Origin: Noviherbaspirillum pedocola
GTDB lineage: Bacteria; Pseudomonadota; Gammaproteobacteria; Burkholderiales; Burkholderiaceae_D
NCBI RefSeq assembly: GCF_016632335.1
Contig: NZ_JAEPBG010000004.1
Coordinates: 1 to 64,000 of the forward strand
Direction of reading: 5' to 3'
DNA: 64,000 nucleotides
A program made the position numbers and the translations under genes. Below, piece by piece: positions 45,422-55,619 of the stretch; position 1 is the stretch's first letter, and each line of letters opens with the position of its first letter. The notes below the pieces were generated by a model that saw nothing but the letters and a program-made list of their open reading frames with translations, did not search any database and was not told where the DNA came from.

Positions 45422-46252
45422 TCAAGGCTTGTCGATGGGCGCCGGGGCGGGTTCCTGGCTGGATTCGGCACCCGAGGCCGCGCCCGGTTTCGGCGTGGGC
45501 GGGTTCTGCGCTTCACTGGCCGGCCCGCTGTCGTCAGGCAAGGGACGGTATTGCGCATCCGCACCGCGTTCCTTGCTGCCGCTGATCTTGCTCGCACGGC
45601 GCTGCAGATAGGCATCGCGCACGAACGCATAGCGGTCCAGCGCGGCTTCCTCGAGCAGGTTTGATGCGCTCAGCAAGCTGGCGCGGGTATCGATGATGCG
45701 TACTACCGTGCCGGTGTTGCGCACATCGACACGCTGCACGTATTGCCACGGATAGCCTTCAAAGTCGACCGGCAAAGCAGCCGCGTCGCGTATCGTCGAG
45801 GAACCGAAGAAAGGCAGCACCAGGTAAGGACCGGAACCCACGCCCCAGACGCCAAGCGTGACGCCGAAATCCTGCTTGTGCTTCTGCAGGCCCGCTTCGC
45901 TGGCGATGTCGAGGAATCCGAAAAGACCGAGCGTGGAGTTGACGGCGAATCGCATGATGTCGGACACGCCATCGGCGCCGCGGCCTTGCAGCAGGTTGTT
46001 CACTGCGGTCCATACGTCGCCGAGGTTGCCGAAGAAATTGTTGATGCCGGTCTGCACCGAGCCGGGCAACACCTTCTGGTATGCGGTGGCCGCAGGCTTC
46101 AACGCATAGCGGTCGATTTTGTCGTTGACATTGAACATTGCGCGGTTGTAGCCCTCCAGAGGATCGGCCGGGTTTTTGGTATCGGTTGTAGCGCAGCCGG
46201 AGAGCGCAGCCGCGAGTCCAGCCGCGAGCACTGCTTGAATGGCGTTCTTCAA
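45422..46252 (-). CDS. mlaA: MlaA (VacJ) outer-membrane lipid-asymmetry lipoprotein
   Basis: The 276-aa lipoprotein of the VacJ/MlaA family withdraws mislocalised phospholipids from the outer leaflet of the outer membrane and passes them to the Mla pathway. The signal peptide ends at the lipobox LSGC (Cys near residue 19). Core motifs are DPLEGYNRAMFNVND, GDVWTAVNNLLQG and WGVGSGPYLVLPFFGSST. The start is a TTG at 46252, preceded by AGGAAA, because it gives a complete lipoprotein signal; no ATG nearby does. The last 50 residues are a Pro/Ala-rich tail. The other mla genes are not adjacent. Confidence 0.88.
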   Translation of the reverse strand: MKNAIQAVLAAGLAAALSGCATTDTKNPADPLEGYNRAMFNVNDKIDRYALKPAATAYQKVLPGSVQTGINNFFGNLGDVWTAVNNLLQGRGADGVSDIMRFAVNSTLGLFGFLDIASEAGLQKHKQDFGVTLGVWGVGSGPYLVLPFFGSSTIRDAAALPVDFEGYPWQYVQRVDVRNTGTVVRIIDTRASLLSASNLLEEAALDRYAFVRDAYLQRRASKISGSKERGADAQYRPLPDDSGPASEAQNPPTPKPGAASGAESSQEPAPAPIDKP

Positions 46253-46478
46253 GGCGTATTTTCCTGTTGGGATATCGATGCGAAACGGGACAGTTGCAAT
46301 TGACCGCAAAAGCCGCAGGCAGTAAGGACGTGCTTCCTCCTGCGCATCATGCATGCGGCGCGCCGGCATGTCAGTGTGCTTGCCAACATTGAACGCCATG
46401 TTGAGCTGTCCGGGGTTGCGCGTGATTGACGCTGCCGGCGTCATCCCTGGAGGAAGGACGTTGCAACCTTTGAACGGG

Positions 46479-47042
46479 CTACTGGCGCGTGGCAGACAGT
46501 TGCTGCGCGCGCTCGAGATGTCGCATCGTGATTGGCAACCATGCCTGCGCATACGACCGTAGCGCTGGATTTGCCGCGGTGCGCGCAGTCTGGTCCAGCA
46601 GCCCGAGCAGGCTCTTGTGGTCGGCAATGCCGAACAGATACAGATAGCGGCGATCGAATTCCGGCCCCGAAAGCTCGCTGATCTCCGCCGCTACCGCCCG
46701 GTGCACCAGGTCTGCGCCCTCGGGCAGCAAGAGTCCGGCGGATGTGGCCAGGGCCTGCAGCTGCTGCAAGGCCTTGCCATGCTCGTCGACAATGGCTTGC
46801 GCGAAGGCTTTTACCTGCGCATCCTGCGTGCGCGTCAGCGCAAGCTGGCCGGTCTGGATCTCGGCGATGTTGGTTTGCGCCAGATCGGCAAGAAGACGCA
46901 GGTCGGACTGACTCATCGCCTTCGATGCCACGGCGACTGCGCGCTGGTGCTCGGTCTGACCGCCGCCTTGCGTGGCGCAGCCGCTGAGGCCGAGCAGAAG
47001 TACGGACAACAACAGGGCTGATGCGCGATGGCGCTTGTTCAT
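46479..47042 (-). CDS. DUF4142 lipoprotein
   Basis: This 187-aa lipoprotein has a signal peptide with lipobox LSGC (Cys near residue 22) and a helical DUF4142 domain of the ferritin-like type (SQSDLRLLADLAQTNIAEIQTG; DHKSLLGLLDQ). Members occur in the cell envelope, with unknown role. The start at 47042 follows GAGGAA. It is encoded next to MlaA in the same direction, with a 226-bp gap, so co-transcription is not certain. Confidence 0.82.
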   Translation of the reverse strand: MNKRHRASALLLSVLLLGLSGCATQGGGQTEHQRAVAVASKAMSQSDLRLLADLAQTNIAEIQTGQLALTRTQDAQVKAFAQAIVDEHGKALQQLQALATSAGLLLPEGADLVHRAVAAEISELSGPEFDRRYLYLFGIADHKSLLGLLDQTARTAANPALRSYAQAWLPITMRHLERAQQLSATRQ

Positions 47043-47235
47043 CGGGGTTCCTCGCAGTGATGGCGCGCAGCGACGGTGAGATGGACTGCGCTTGACGGCG
47101 CTCATTATAGGCATGGCCATGCAGGGGCAAAGGCTGGAACTCCGCGCCAGCGATTGCTCAAAGTCATGAAGCGCGGACGGCGCTGCCGCACTCAATGTCG
47201 CCGCCGCAATCCAACGATTCCCAACAGAGGTCACC

Positions 47236-47565
47236 ATGAAACGACAGCTTCTTGCAGTATTGCTCGCCACGGCGCTTGGCGCCTCGACCGGCGCCCAGGC
47301 ACAGACGATGAACGGCGGCGCCGACGGCGGCGGCACGCCGGGCCCGGGGGCAGGCATCGATCCGGGCGGCTCGAACAACGCCGGCGCGGCGACAACGAAA
47401 CCGGGCAAATCGAAGTCGCACGCATCAACGAAACCGCATGGCGGCGGCAATGGCAAATCGAAGACCCTGGGCGGTGGCCCGCTGGGCGCGGGTGCGGGAA
47501 TGAGCGGTTCGGATTCCTCAACCGGCGCCACGCCCAGTGCGGCGCGCGCGCCCACCACGCGTTGA
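47236..47565 (+). CDS. Small secreted Gly/Ser/Lys-rich protein
   Basis: A 109-aa protein with a Sec signal peptide (about residues 1-23, cleavage after AQA) followed by a low-complexity mature part rich in Gly, Ser, Thr, Pro and Lys. AGAGGT upstream supports the start. It is divergent from the DUF4142 gene. No known domain is recognised; it is probably a small periplasmic or surface protein. Confidence 0.65.
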   Translation: MKRQLLAVLLATALGASTGAQAQTMNGGADGGGTPGPGAGIDPGGSNNAGAATTKPGKSKSHASTKPHGGGNGKSKTLGGGPLGAGAGMSGSDSSTGATPSAARAPTTR

Positions 47566-47644
47566 CAAGCATGCGCAGGCAGCGCCTAGGGGCGTGCTTT
47601 CCAGCCTTGCGCCGCAGTGCGCTCGCGCGGCGCCATCCTGTCTT

Positions 47645-48586
47645 TCAAGCGCCGGCGAGATCGTTCGTGATCTCCTGCAACGCGCCGCGCAGCCAGCGGT
47701 GCGCAAGGTCGCGCACTTCACGCTCGTGCCACAGCATATCGATGCGCAAGGGCGGCAGCGCGAAGGGCAGCCGCGTCCAGGTCAGCAGGTCGTCCATGCG
47801 CGTGGTGGCGATAAGCTGGATCGGGATGATGGTCAGCAGATCCGACGCGGCGGCAATCTGCGCGCCGACCGTGAACTGGTTGACGGTGAGCACGATGCGG
47901 CGCTCGCGGCCCATGGCGGCCAGCAGCTTGTCGGCCTGACCCTGCATGCGGCCGGAGAAGTTCACCAGCACATGGTCCGCTTCGCAATAGCGGTCCAGCG
48001 TCAGCTCCTGCCGCGCCAGCGGATGGTCCTTGCGCATCACGCAGACATATTCGCCGCTGTACAGCGGATCATGGCAAATGCCGCTGTCGACTTCCTGCTC
48101 GGCATCGATCTGGGCGACGATGCCGGGAAACGAGCCGACGGCCAGATCGATTTCGCCGCGGATCAGCGATTCGCGCGGATCGCGGCTCAACAGCGGCAGA
48201 ATCTGCAGGGTCAGTCGTGGCGCGGCCCGCTTCAGCAGGGGAATCAGCGGCGGCAATACCCGCGCGGCGGTCGAATCGGCCATGCACAGGCGCAGGGTCT
48301 TGCTGACATCGACCAGATCGGACTTTTCCGGCCCAATCGCGGCTTCCAGGGTTTCCAGCGCTGAACGCACCGCCGGCCGCAGCGCCAGCGCGCGGGCAGT
48401 CGGCTTGACGCCATGCGCGGTACGGATGAACAGCTCGTCATCGAGCACATAGCGCAGACGCTTCAGGGCATTCGAGACCGCCGGCTGCGTGGTAGCCAGC
48501 CGGTCAGCGGCGCGGGTCAGGTTCAGCTCCGTCATCACGGCGTCGAATACGCGCAGCAGGTTGAGATCAAGATTGGTAAAGCTCAT
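47645..48586 (-). CDS. LysR-family transcriptional regulator
   Basis: This 313-aa protein has the LysR HTH at about residues 5-65 (NLLRVFDAVMTELNLTRAA then TQPAVSNALKRLR) and a NodD/LeuO-type substrate domain. It is divergent from a 2OG-Fe(II) oxygenase gene across 345 bp and may regulate it. The intergenic region shows no clear operator beyond a short CATAA/TTATG repeat. Confidence 0.9.
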   Translation of the reverse strand: MSFTNLDLNLLRVFDAVMTELNLTRAADRLATTQPAVSNALKRLRYVLDDELFIRTAHGVKPTARALALRPAVRSALETLEAAIGPEKSDLVDVSKTLRLCMADSTAARVLPPLIPLLKRAAPRLTLQILPLLSRDPRESLIRGEIDLAVGSFPGIVAQIDAEQEVDSGICHDPLYSGEYVCVMRKDHPLARQELTLDRYCEADHVLVNFSGRMQGQADKLLAAMGRERRIVLTVNQFTVGAQIAAASDLLTIIPIQLIATTRMDDLLTWTRLPFALPPLRIDMLWHEREVRDLAHRWLRGALQEITNDLAGA

Positions 48587-48931
48587 GGAATGGCTCGTGA
48601 GGGTAAGAACCGGAAAAAATCGGTATCAGGGCGCGGCAAACCGCCAGGCGATCGGTTTAGTGTGCGGCGCAGCATAACATGAACATCGGTGCATTATGGA
48701 AACGCCATGCAGGCAAGTTGCGCTGCATCGCAGCATGCGCCATGCATGCGCTTCTCCGCACAAAAAGCAGGAGCGCTCATGACGATGGTGCAGAGATCCT
48801 GCTCATGCGCGGCGGCAATTCACAGCGTTGGGGCATGCGTCCGCGCTTTGCCATGGCACGTGGATTGCCTAAAGGCTTGCGACCATGCATTCCGGCCGCG
48901 CTTGCATGGAACCTGTTCATGGAGTCAGCCG

Positions 48932-49945
48932 ATGTTTCACCAGATACCCGTCATCGACCTTGGCGCAGACAGCAGCGCCGCCGGACGGCGCCGCATCGTC
49001 GAGGCGCTGGACAATGCCTGCCGCACGGCCGGCTTTTTCCATCTCGCCGGGCACGGCGTGCCCGCAGCGCTGATCGAGCGCCAGTTCGAGTGGAGCGCGC
49101 GCTTTTTCGCGCTGCCGCCGGAGATAAAGATGAGCCTGCATCTGTCGCGCAGCCGCAGCCACCGCGGCTACGAGGCCATCGGCGACCAGCGGCTCGATGC
49201 ATCGATGCGGGCGGATCTGAAGGAAAGTTATTACTGCGGCATCGACTATCCCGACACGCATCCGTTTGTCGTGCGCGGCTATACCGGCTATGGCGGCAAC
49301 CAGTGGCCCGATGCCGCCCTGCCCGGCTTTCGCGCAGCGATGGGGGAATACATCGCCGTCATGACAGCGCTGGGAAACCGGGTGATGGCGCTGCTGGCCG
49401 AGGCGATGCGCTTGCCGTCGCAATATTTCGCGCCCTTGTATGCCGATCCGATGGTGGCACTGCGACTGCTGCGCTATCCGCCGCATCCCGCCGGCGCCGA
49501 CGCGCGCGACATCGGCGCAGGCGCTCATACCGATTACGGCGCGCTGACGCTGCTGGCGCAGGACGAGCATGGCGGACTGGAAGTGCAGAATCCGGATGGC
49601 CACTGGATTCCGGTGCCGCCACGTGCCGGCGCCTTCGTGGTCAACATCGGCGACATGGTGCCGCGCTGGACCAATAACGCCTATCGCTCGAATCCGCACC
49701 GGGTCATCAACCGCAATCCGGGTGGCAGGCCGCGCTACTCGCTGCCCTTCTTTCACGGACCGCGCTACGACGCGCGCATACGCTGCGTGCCGAGCTTTCT
49801 GCCGCTGTCGGGACCGCCGGCATGGCCGGACTGCACCGCTGGCGAGCATTTGCTTGCGCAGTACCGAAAGACTTACGGGAAGACGCTGGAGGGGAGTCTG
49901 GATGGAAGGAAGGGTTCGGGGGAGGCAGCCGGGGCGCTGTCATAG
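48932..49945 (+). CDS. 2-oxoglutarate/Fe(II) oxygenase, isopenicillin-N-synthase-like family
   Basis: The 337-aa protein has the DIOX_N start (PVIDLGADSS, RTAGFFHLAGHGVP) and the catalytic core with GAHTDYGALTLLAQ giving the His-x-Asp iron ligands near residues 199 and 201, the second His in PHRVINRNP near 256, and RYSLPFF supplying the Arg-x-Ser 2-oxoglutarate site. Family members hydroxylate or desaturate small molecules. The start at 48932 is preceded by a weak GGAG and matches the family start; the frame is open upstream without homology. The substrate is unknown. Confidence 0.88.
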   Translation: MFHQIPVIDLGADSSAAGRRRIVEALDNACRTAGFFHLAGHGVPAALIERQFEWSARFFALPPEIKMSLHLSRSRSHRGYEAIGDQRLDASMRADLKESYYCGIDYPDTHPFVVRGYTGYGGNQWPDAALPGFRAAMGEYIAVMTALGNRVMALLAEAMRLPSQYFAPLYADPMVALRLLRYPPHPAGADARDIGAGAHTDYGALTLLAQDEHGGLEVQNPDGHWIPVPPRAGAFVVNIGDMVPRWTNNAYRSNPHRVINRNPGGRPRYSLPFFHGPRYDARIRCVPSFLPLSGPPAWPDCTAGEHLLAQYRKTYGKTLEGSLDGRKGSGEAAGALS

Positions 49946-50038
49946 CACATCGGCATGCTTTTCATGCCATGCGCCGTGATGGCGCGCGCACCGGCTGCAC
50001 ATGCCGGCGGCTCGCCATACGCCGCCGGCATGTGTCTG

Positions 50039-50245
50039 TCATTTGTTCTGTCGCTTGGTGTCTTCGCTACCCGAGTTGCGATACCAGCCCTGGGTCGATG
50101 CCTGCGCGCCGCTGCCGGGGGCAAGCGATTCATTCTGCATGGCGTCCTCTTCCCGGTCGCGCGCATCGTCGCTGTAGCGCCTCTGGTCCCGGGTTGCCGT
50201 GGATGAAGAAATCTTGTAGCCCTTCTGTCCTGCGCTATGAGTCAT
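50039..50245 (-). CDS. Small hydrophilic hypothetical protein
   Basis: A 68-aa, highly charged, Ser/Arg/Asp-rich protein without hydrophobic segments and probably disordered. It is accepted because AAGGAGA lies at ideal spacing before the ATG at 50245. No family is recognised. Positions 50246-50556, up to the next gene, show no further feature. Confidence 0.55.
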   Translation of the reverse strand: MTHSAGQKGYKISSSTATRDQRRYSDDARDREEDAMQNESLAPGSGAQASTQGWYRNSGSEDTKRQNK

Positions 50246-50556
50246 GGGAGTCTCCTTCAGGGATGGTTTGCAACGGGGGGGAAAACGCGACCAGTATAGG
50301 CCCGCGCTTCTCGACTGCCGCAACAGCAAGTCGGGAATTGGCTGAGAGGACGCCGCACGAAAAAAGTTTCAAATGGAAATTGCCCGGTAACGCGCTCCGA
50401 AGCCGCCGCTATTGCGCCAATCTTTGATGACATTCGATGGTCGAGTGTGCGCGGCAAGGCTATCCTGTCGATTTGCGCCGACGGCTTCGCTCGGCCGGAT
50501 CACACAGGCGGCTGCGTAGCCCAGCTCGATCGCCGCTCAAGGCATTGGGACAGAAA

Positions 50557-51612
50557 ATGACATTCATCTGGCCGGAGTTGCTGTGGTTGCTGCTCGCTGT
50601 TCCGCTGTCTGCAGGCCTGTACTGGTACTGGCTGCGGCGACGGGCCCGCGCGGCGCTGCATTTCGCCAGCCTGGGCGTGGTGAAGGAAGCGCTGTCCGGC
50701 CGACGCCAGACGCGCCGCCATATCCCCCCGACGCTGATGCTGCTGGCGCTCGGCTGCCTGATCGTCGCCATGGCGCGACCAGTAGCCAGGACCGCCCTGC
50801 CCTTCACCGCTTCAACGGTGGTGCTCGCCATCGATACATCGCTCAGCATGGTGGCGCAGGATTTCGAGCCGAACCGCCTGGCCGCCGCGCAAATGGCCGC
50901 CAAGCAATTCATCCAGCAGCGACCCGCGCATACCCGGCTCGGCATCGTTTCCTTCGCCGGCACGGCAGCACTGGTGCAGGCGCCGACCGCCGACGCCGAG
51001 CGCGCGATCGAGGCCGTCGATGCGCTGCGCCTGGAATCGATGACCGCTGTCGGCAGCGGCATCCTGGTGTCCCTGAAGACGCTGTTTCCGGATGAGGAAA
51101 TGGATCTTATGGCGGTCGATCCGCGCGTGCGCGCCAAGGACGACCGCAACGGCGCCCGTTCGCTCGATGAAGGCGGCCGCAAGGAAGCGCCGAAGGCGAA
51201 AGTGAACCGGCCGGGGTCCTACTCGTCGGCGGCGATCATCCTTCTCTCCGACGGCCAGACCACGATGGGTCCGGACCCGATCGAAGCCGCGCGCATGGCA
51301 GCCGAACGCGGCGTGCCCATCTATACCGTGGGTGTGGGCACTACCGAAGGACGGATCATCTCGCTGGGCAACTACCGTTTCAATGCGACGCTGGATGAAG
51401 ACACGCTCAAGGAAATCGCTGCCATTACCCATGGCGAGTACTACAACGCCACCGACGCGGCGGCGCTGGTCAACATCTATCGCAACCTGAATGCGAAGGT
51501 GCTGATCGACAGGCAGGCCAAGGAAATCTCGGCCTTGTTCTGCGCGGCAGCGGCGCTGTGCGCGATCGTGGCGGCGATGCTGTCGATGCTCTGGTTTTCA
51601 CGCGTGGCGTGA
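50557..51612 (+). CDS. VWA-domain membrane protein (BatA-like)
   Basis: This 351-aa protein has an N-terminal pair of membrane segments (about residues 5-25 and 58-78), a von Willebrand A domain with the MIDAS motif DTSLS near residue 93, a low-complexity insert at about 190-220, and a C-terminal membrane segment (about 320-345). The layout is that of BatA/BatB aerotolerance-type proteins, which usually come with MoxR ATPase and other Bat genes; none is present here, so it is an orphan. Divalent-metal-dependent protein binding is the expected function. Confidence 0.82.
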   Translation: MTFIWPELLWLLLAVPLSAGLYWYWLRRRARAALHFASLGVVKEALSGRRQTRRHIPPTLMLLALGCLIVAMARPVARTALPFTASTVVLAIDTSLSMVAQDFEPNRLAAAQMAAKQFIQQRPAHTRLGIVSFAGTAALVQAPTADAERAIEAVDALRLESMTAVGSGILVSLKTLFPDEEMDLMAVDPRVRAKDDRNGARSLDEGGRKEAPKAKVNRPGSYSSAAIILLSDGQTTMGPDPIEAARMAAERGVPIYTVGVGTTEGRIISLGNYRFNATLDEDTLKEIAAITHGEYYNATDAAALVNIYRNLNAKVLIDRQAKEISALFCAAAALCAIVAAMLSMLWFSRVA

Positions 51613-51731
51613 AGCACGGGTTTGCAGGAAGCGTTGCCGCTGCATCCACAGGGTGGACACCTGGAGGGTGCAACAGCGACAGCGCATTGCCGACGGCAGC
51701 CGCCGTGCATTCCCGGTGCGCAAACAGCTTG

Positions 51732-52808
51732 CTATCGCTCCACCCGCGGCGGCCACTTGCTGCGGCGCTTGTCATTTCCCTGGCGCTTGTCATGCCGCAC
51801 TGCACCCGTAGCCGACATTGTCGCCGGATTGTCCAGCCAGGCATTGAGCTGCTCGCGCACCTGCCCGGCGCCTCCGTGCAGACGCACATAGCGGTAATTC
51901 AGCGCGCGCCGCAGCAAGTCGTCGGTGGCCTGCGGCATTTCATTGCGCAGGCCGATGATGCGCTGGCAATTGCGGAATACCTCCGGGCTGCGCACTGCGT
52001 CGGCCGGCACGATCGACAGACGCAGCTGCGGATACAGCGCCTGCAGATCGGCATAATCGCCGGCGCGGCTGGCCACCAGGCCAATGACAGGCTTGAAGTC
52101 GCTGTTGGCCGAAGGCGGCAGCTTGGGATCAAACAGCGGCTGCATGTCGCCTAGCGGACCCGTCTCGGCTTCATCGGCATCCGGCTGCGACGCCACGGTG
52201 AATGCTTGCGACGCACCGGGCAGTTCCGCCGCTGGCTCAATCCGAGTCTGAGCCTGGGCCGACACGGCCTGCGTCAGCGGGGCGAGCAAGGGCGCAAAGC
52301 GCGCCGCGCCGCCCGGCCGGGACCATGCGTCGACCAGCACCCTTGCCAGCTCATCGCAGATCAGCGCCACGATCGGACGCGCGCGCTCGATCAGGCCGTC
52401 GAGCGTCTCGCGCTCGGCCGCTTGCGCATCGGGCCGGGCTTCGCGAGTGGCCTGCTGCGCAACCGGGTCCGCAACGGCAGCACGCATCTGCTCCGGCTGC
52501 TCCGGCTGCTCTGCCGGCTCGGGCTTTCCAGCCAACGTCTGATCCAGCCGCATTTGCCTGAAAATGATGCGCAGGCGCGCGCGTATGCCTTGAAAGCCCT
52601 GAGCGATCGAGATCTGCTTGCGATGCCTTTCAGCGGGCAGCACTTCCTGGGCCAGGAAAACATCCTTAGCTTTAATTTCTTCCAATGTATCGGACGCAAG
52701 CAGCGCATTGCCTTTCTGCTCCAGCAGCCAGGCAGCGATTCGACTCCATTCGCCATCGGTCCATTTGATCGCGGCGTTGGCCGCGGATATCGTAGTTTCG
52801 TTTGCCAT
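51732..52808 (-). CDS. Hypothetical protein, coiled or low-complexity linker
   Basis: A 358-aa soluble protein not recognised from any family. It has an acidic N-terminal region, a Pro/Glu/Gln-rich linker at about residues 97-108, an Ala-rich helical segment at about 110-190, and a more ordered C-terminal domain (KPVIGLVASRAGDYADLQALYPQLRLS, split here) of about 130 residues ending in a very basic tail. The start at 52808 lacks an obvious SD; 52820 is an alternative. The ordered C-terminal part resembles a small alpha/beta fold. Confidence 0.6.
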   Translation of the reverse strand: MANETTISAANAAIKWTDGEWSRIAAWLLEQKGNALLASDTLEEIKAKDVFLAQEVLPAERHRKQISIAQGFQGIRARLRIIFRQMRLDQTLAGKPEPAEQPEQPEQMRAAVADPVAQQATREARPDAQAAERETLDGLIERARPIVALICDELARVLVDAWSRPGGAARFAPLLAPLTQAVSAQAQTRIEPAAELPGASQAFTVASQPDADEAETGPLGDMQPLFDPKLPPSANSDFKPVIGLVASRAGDYADLQALYPQLRLSIVPADAVRSPEVFRNCQRIIGLRNEMPQATDDLLRRALNYRYVRLHGGAGQVREQLNAWLDNPATMSATGAVRHDKRQGNDKRRSKWPPRVER

Positions 52809-53600
52809 GGCAAAAACCAAGCGTTAAAGAAGCCCGCCATGCCTGCTGGCATAGCGTAAAAAGGCGCGACCAGCAGACGCGACCGCCGACGCAGCCGTGT
52901 CCCGGACCGCAACGGCATTGCATGAAGAATGGCGTGCATCGTGCCGCTGCGGCGTCGAAGAGGCCAGCAAGGGCATGCCCGCGGTGTTCGTCTGATCCTT
53001 TGCAAGCTTGCTCTTCGCTCGGCCGCCTGCGACAGAACTCGCATAGGCGACATCAGTACCGGAGCCGAGGCACAGGGCCTGCCACATACCGGTAGAGAAC
53101 TGGAGAACAAGAGTCGCTATCGCTTGCGTCGATGCCATGGACATAGCCATTACTCACGCAGGCAAGACCGCTTCACACGGGGACACAAAGCGCGGCGAAT
53201 TATACAGGCGCAGCGAGCGCCTTCGCGCCATGCCATCCCAGCGACAGCATGCATGATTGATAAAGCTCATACCGGCTCATTGTCGCAACAAGACTTTCCT
53301 TATCGCTGATTGGCCAGGCACGATCATCCTCAGCCTCGCGTCGACCATGTTGCTATCGAAAGAGAACTCGACCGACTTGCCGCGCACCGTGGCTGCGGTC
53401 AGCATCGACGAATCAGAACGCTTTTCCTGGCGTCGCGGAAATGGCGTCGTTGACCTGTCCCTACACTCGTTGAACGATCCGTCCAGATTGCAGGTCATCT
53501 TCAGAGCGGCATGCGCTGCAGGATGCGCGTACATGGGCATTGGTTTCTTGCGCGTATGATTTGCAGCTTCCGATCGAAGTCCCTTGCGCTTCTCCTAGCC
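52809..53600. other. Intergenic region without a supported gene
   Basis: About 790 bp. Short open frames on both strands (for example 53257-53559 rightward and 53277-53540 leftward) overlap each other, have no ribosome-binding sequence and no recognisable domain. The AT content around 53260-53420 is higher than in neighbouring genes. I see no RNA gene or mobile element here. Confidence 0.5.
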
Positions 53601-55604
53601 ATGAAACGCGACGACCTCCGTTTTCCGAAAAACCCGGCGCGCCCCGATTCGGGTCGCAATGCCGGTAAAGCTCCCGACAACAAGGGCATGCCGCCGGGCC
53701 GGGCCTGGCTGCTGTTCGTCTTCATCCTGCTGGCCAATTATTGGCTGATGAAGACCTTCGCACCCGGTCCCGAAGCGCCAGTGACCATTCCCTACACCGT
53801 CTTCAAGGCGGAAGTGGACAAGGGCAATGTCACATCGATCTACAGCCAGGGCGCGAATATCGAAGGCCGCTTTGCACAGCCGGTCACCTGGCCGCCGCCG
53901 GACCGCGACAAGGGCGCGCGGCTGTCGAAGGAAACGCCGGTCGAGCCGAGCCGTACCTCGCCGACCTTCACCACCACGCTGCCGGCCTTCGTCGGCCCGG
54001 GCCTGGAAGGCTTTCTGGTCGACCACAAGGTCGAGATCAGCGCGGTGCCGATACAGGCGGGCAACACCTGGGGCGCGCTGCTGTTCGGCTTTGGTCCCGC
54101 AATACTCATCATCGGCTTCTACGTGTGGATGTACCGGCGCGCCTCCTCGGGCGGCGGCATGGGCGGCTCGATCTTCGGCATCGGCAAGAGCAAGGCGCGG
54201 CGCTACGACCAAGAGCAGGACTCGCGCGTGACCTTCGACGACGTGGCCGGCATTGATGAAGCGAAGAACGAATTGGTGGAAGTCGTCGATTTCCTGAAGG
54301 ACCCCGGCAAGTACACCCGCCTGGGCGGCGCCGCGCCCAAGGGCGTGCTGCTGGTCGGCGCGCCGGGTACCGGCAAGACGCTGCTGGCGCGAGCGGTGGC
54401 GGGCGAAGCCGGCGTGCCCTTCTTTTCGATGAGCGCGGCCGAGTTCGTCGAGATGATCGTCGGTGTCGGCGCGGCGCGGGTGCGCGACCTGTTCCGCCAG
54501 GCGCGCGAGCAGGCGCCGGCGATCATCTTCATCGATGAGCTCGATTCCATCGGCCGCGCGCGCGGCTCGATCGCCATCGGCGGCTCCAGCGAGCAGGAGC
54601 AGACGCTGAACCAGATCCTGACCGAGATGGATGGTTTCTCCAGCCGCGAAGGCATCATCGTGCTGGCTGCGACGAACCAGCCCGATGTGCTGGACAAGGC
54701 GCTGCTGCGACCGGGCCGCTTCGACCGCCGCGTCGTGGTCAATCTGCCGGACAAGACTGGCCGCGAAGCGATCCTGCGGGTGCATACACGCAAGGTACCG
54801 CTCGGCGCCGATGTCAGCCTGGCCGAACTGGCGTCGGCTACGCCAGGCCTGTCGGGCGCGGATCTGAAGAACCTGGTCAACGAGGCGGCGCTGTTGGCGG
54901 CGCGACGCGAGGAAAACAATGTCACGCAGAAGGACTTCATGGATGCGCTGGAGAAGATCATGCTCGGTCCCGAGCGCCCCATCCTGCTGTCGGAGACGGA
55001 CCGCGAGCGCATCGCTTATCACGAAAGCGGCCATGCGATTCTCGGCCTGGTGATGCCGGGCGCCGACCCGGTGCACCGGGTCACGATCGTGCCGCGCGGC
55101 CAGGCGCTGGGCGTGACCTACCAGCGCCCGCCATCGGACCGCTACAACTATCCCGAACCGTACCTGCGCGCGCGCATCATCGGCATGCTGGGCGGACGCG
55201 TGGCCGAAGAGCTGGTCTACGGCACCCGCACCACGGGAGCGGAAAACGACATTGAGCAGGCCACCAACATCGCGCGCAGCATGGTCACCCGCTGGGGCAT
55301 GAGCGATGCGCTTGGCATGGTGCAGCTGGCGCCGCGGCAGAATCCCTATCTCGGCACGAGTCTGGGCATGGCGGGCGACAAGCCCTGCAGCGATGAAACG
55401 GCGCGGCTGATCGATGTCGAAGTGCAGCGCATCATCGGCGACAGCCATGAGGAGGCGATGAAGTTGCTGTCGCTGCATCGGCGCGAGCTCGATGCGCTGG
55501 TCGCAGCGCTGCTCGAGCATGACACGCTGGATGAGCAGGAGATATTGCGTGTGACCGGCCTGCCGCCGGCGCCGCAACTGGAAGGCCGGCCGCTGGGGAG
55601 ATGA
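53601..55604 (+). CDS. FtsH-like ATP-dependent membrane zinc protease (divergent paralogue)
   Basis: This 667-aa AAA protease has a membrane segment at about residues 33-50, a periplasmic domain of about 110 residues, a second membrane segment at about 152-172, the AAA module with Walker A GAPGTGKT near 253, Walker [12 protein letters not shown] and the second region of homology [20 protein letters not shown], and an M41 peptidase domain with the zinc motif HESGH near 473. The Glu-rich C-terminal tail of canonical FtsH is lacking and the N-terminal region is divergent, so it is probably a second FtsH. The substrate range is unknown. It precedes a toxin-antitoxin pair and hsp20-lon. Confidence 0.9.
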   Translation: MKRDDLRFPKNPARPDSGRNAGKAPDNKGMPPGRAWLLFVFILLANYWLMKTFAPGPEAPVTIPYTVFKAEVDKGNVTSIYSQGANIEGRFAQPVTWPPPDRDKGARLSKETPVEPSRTSPTFTTTLPAFVGPGLEGFLVDHKVEISAVPIQAGNTWGALLFGFGPAILIIGFYVWMYRRASSGGGMGGSIFGIGKSKARRYDQEQDSRVTFDDVAGIDEAKNELVEVVDFLKDPGKYTRLGGAAPKGVLLVGAPGTGKTLLARAVAGEAGVPFFSMSAAEFVEMIVGVGAARVRDLFRQAREQAPAIIFIDELDSIGRARGSIAIGGSSEQEQTLNQILTEMDGFSSREGIIVLAATNQPDVLDKALLRPGRFDRRVVVNLPDKTGREAILRVHTRKVPLGADVSLAELASATPGLSGADLKNLVNEAALLAARREENNVTQKDFMDALEKIMLGPERPILLSETDRERIAYHESGHAILGLVMPGADPVHRVTIVPRGQALGVTYQRPPSDRYNYPEPYLRARIIGMLGGRVAEELVYGTRTTGAENDIEQATNIARSMVTRWGMSDALGMVQLAPRQNPYLGTSLGMAGDKPCSDETARLIDVEVQRIIGDSHEEAMKLLSLHRRELDALVAALLEHDTLDEQEILRVTGLPPAPQLEGRPLGR

Positions 55605-55619
55605 AAGGCGCCGCGCCGG

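Noticed and set aside
53257-53559. Overlapping small open frames on both strands in the 52809-53600 gap
   Set aside because: They compete for the same DNA, lack ribosome sites and have no recognisable domain.
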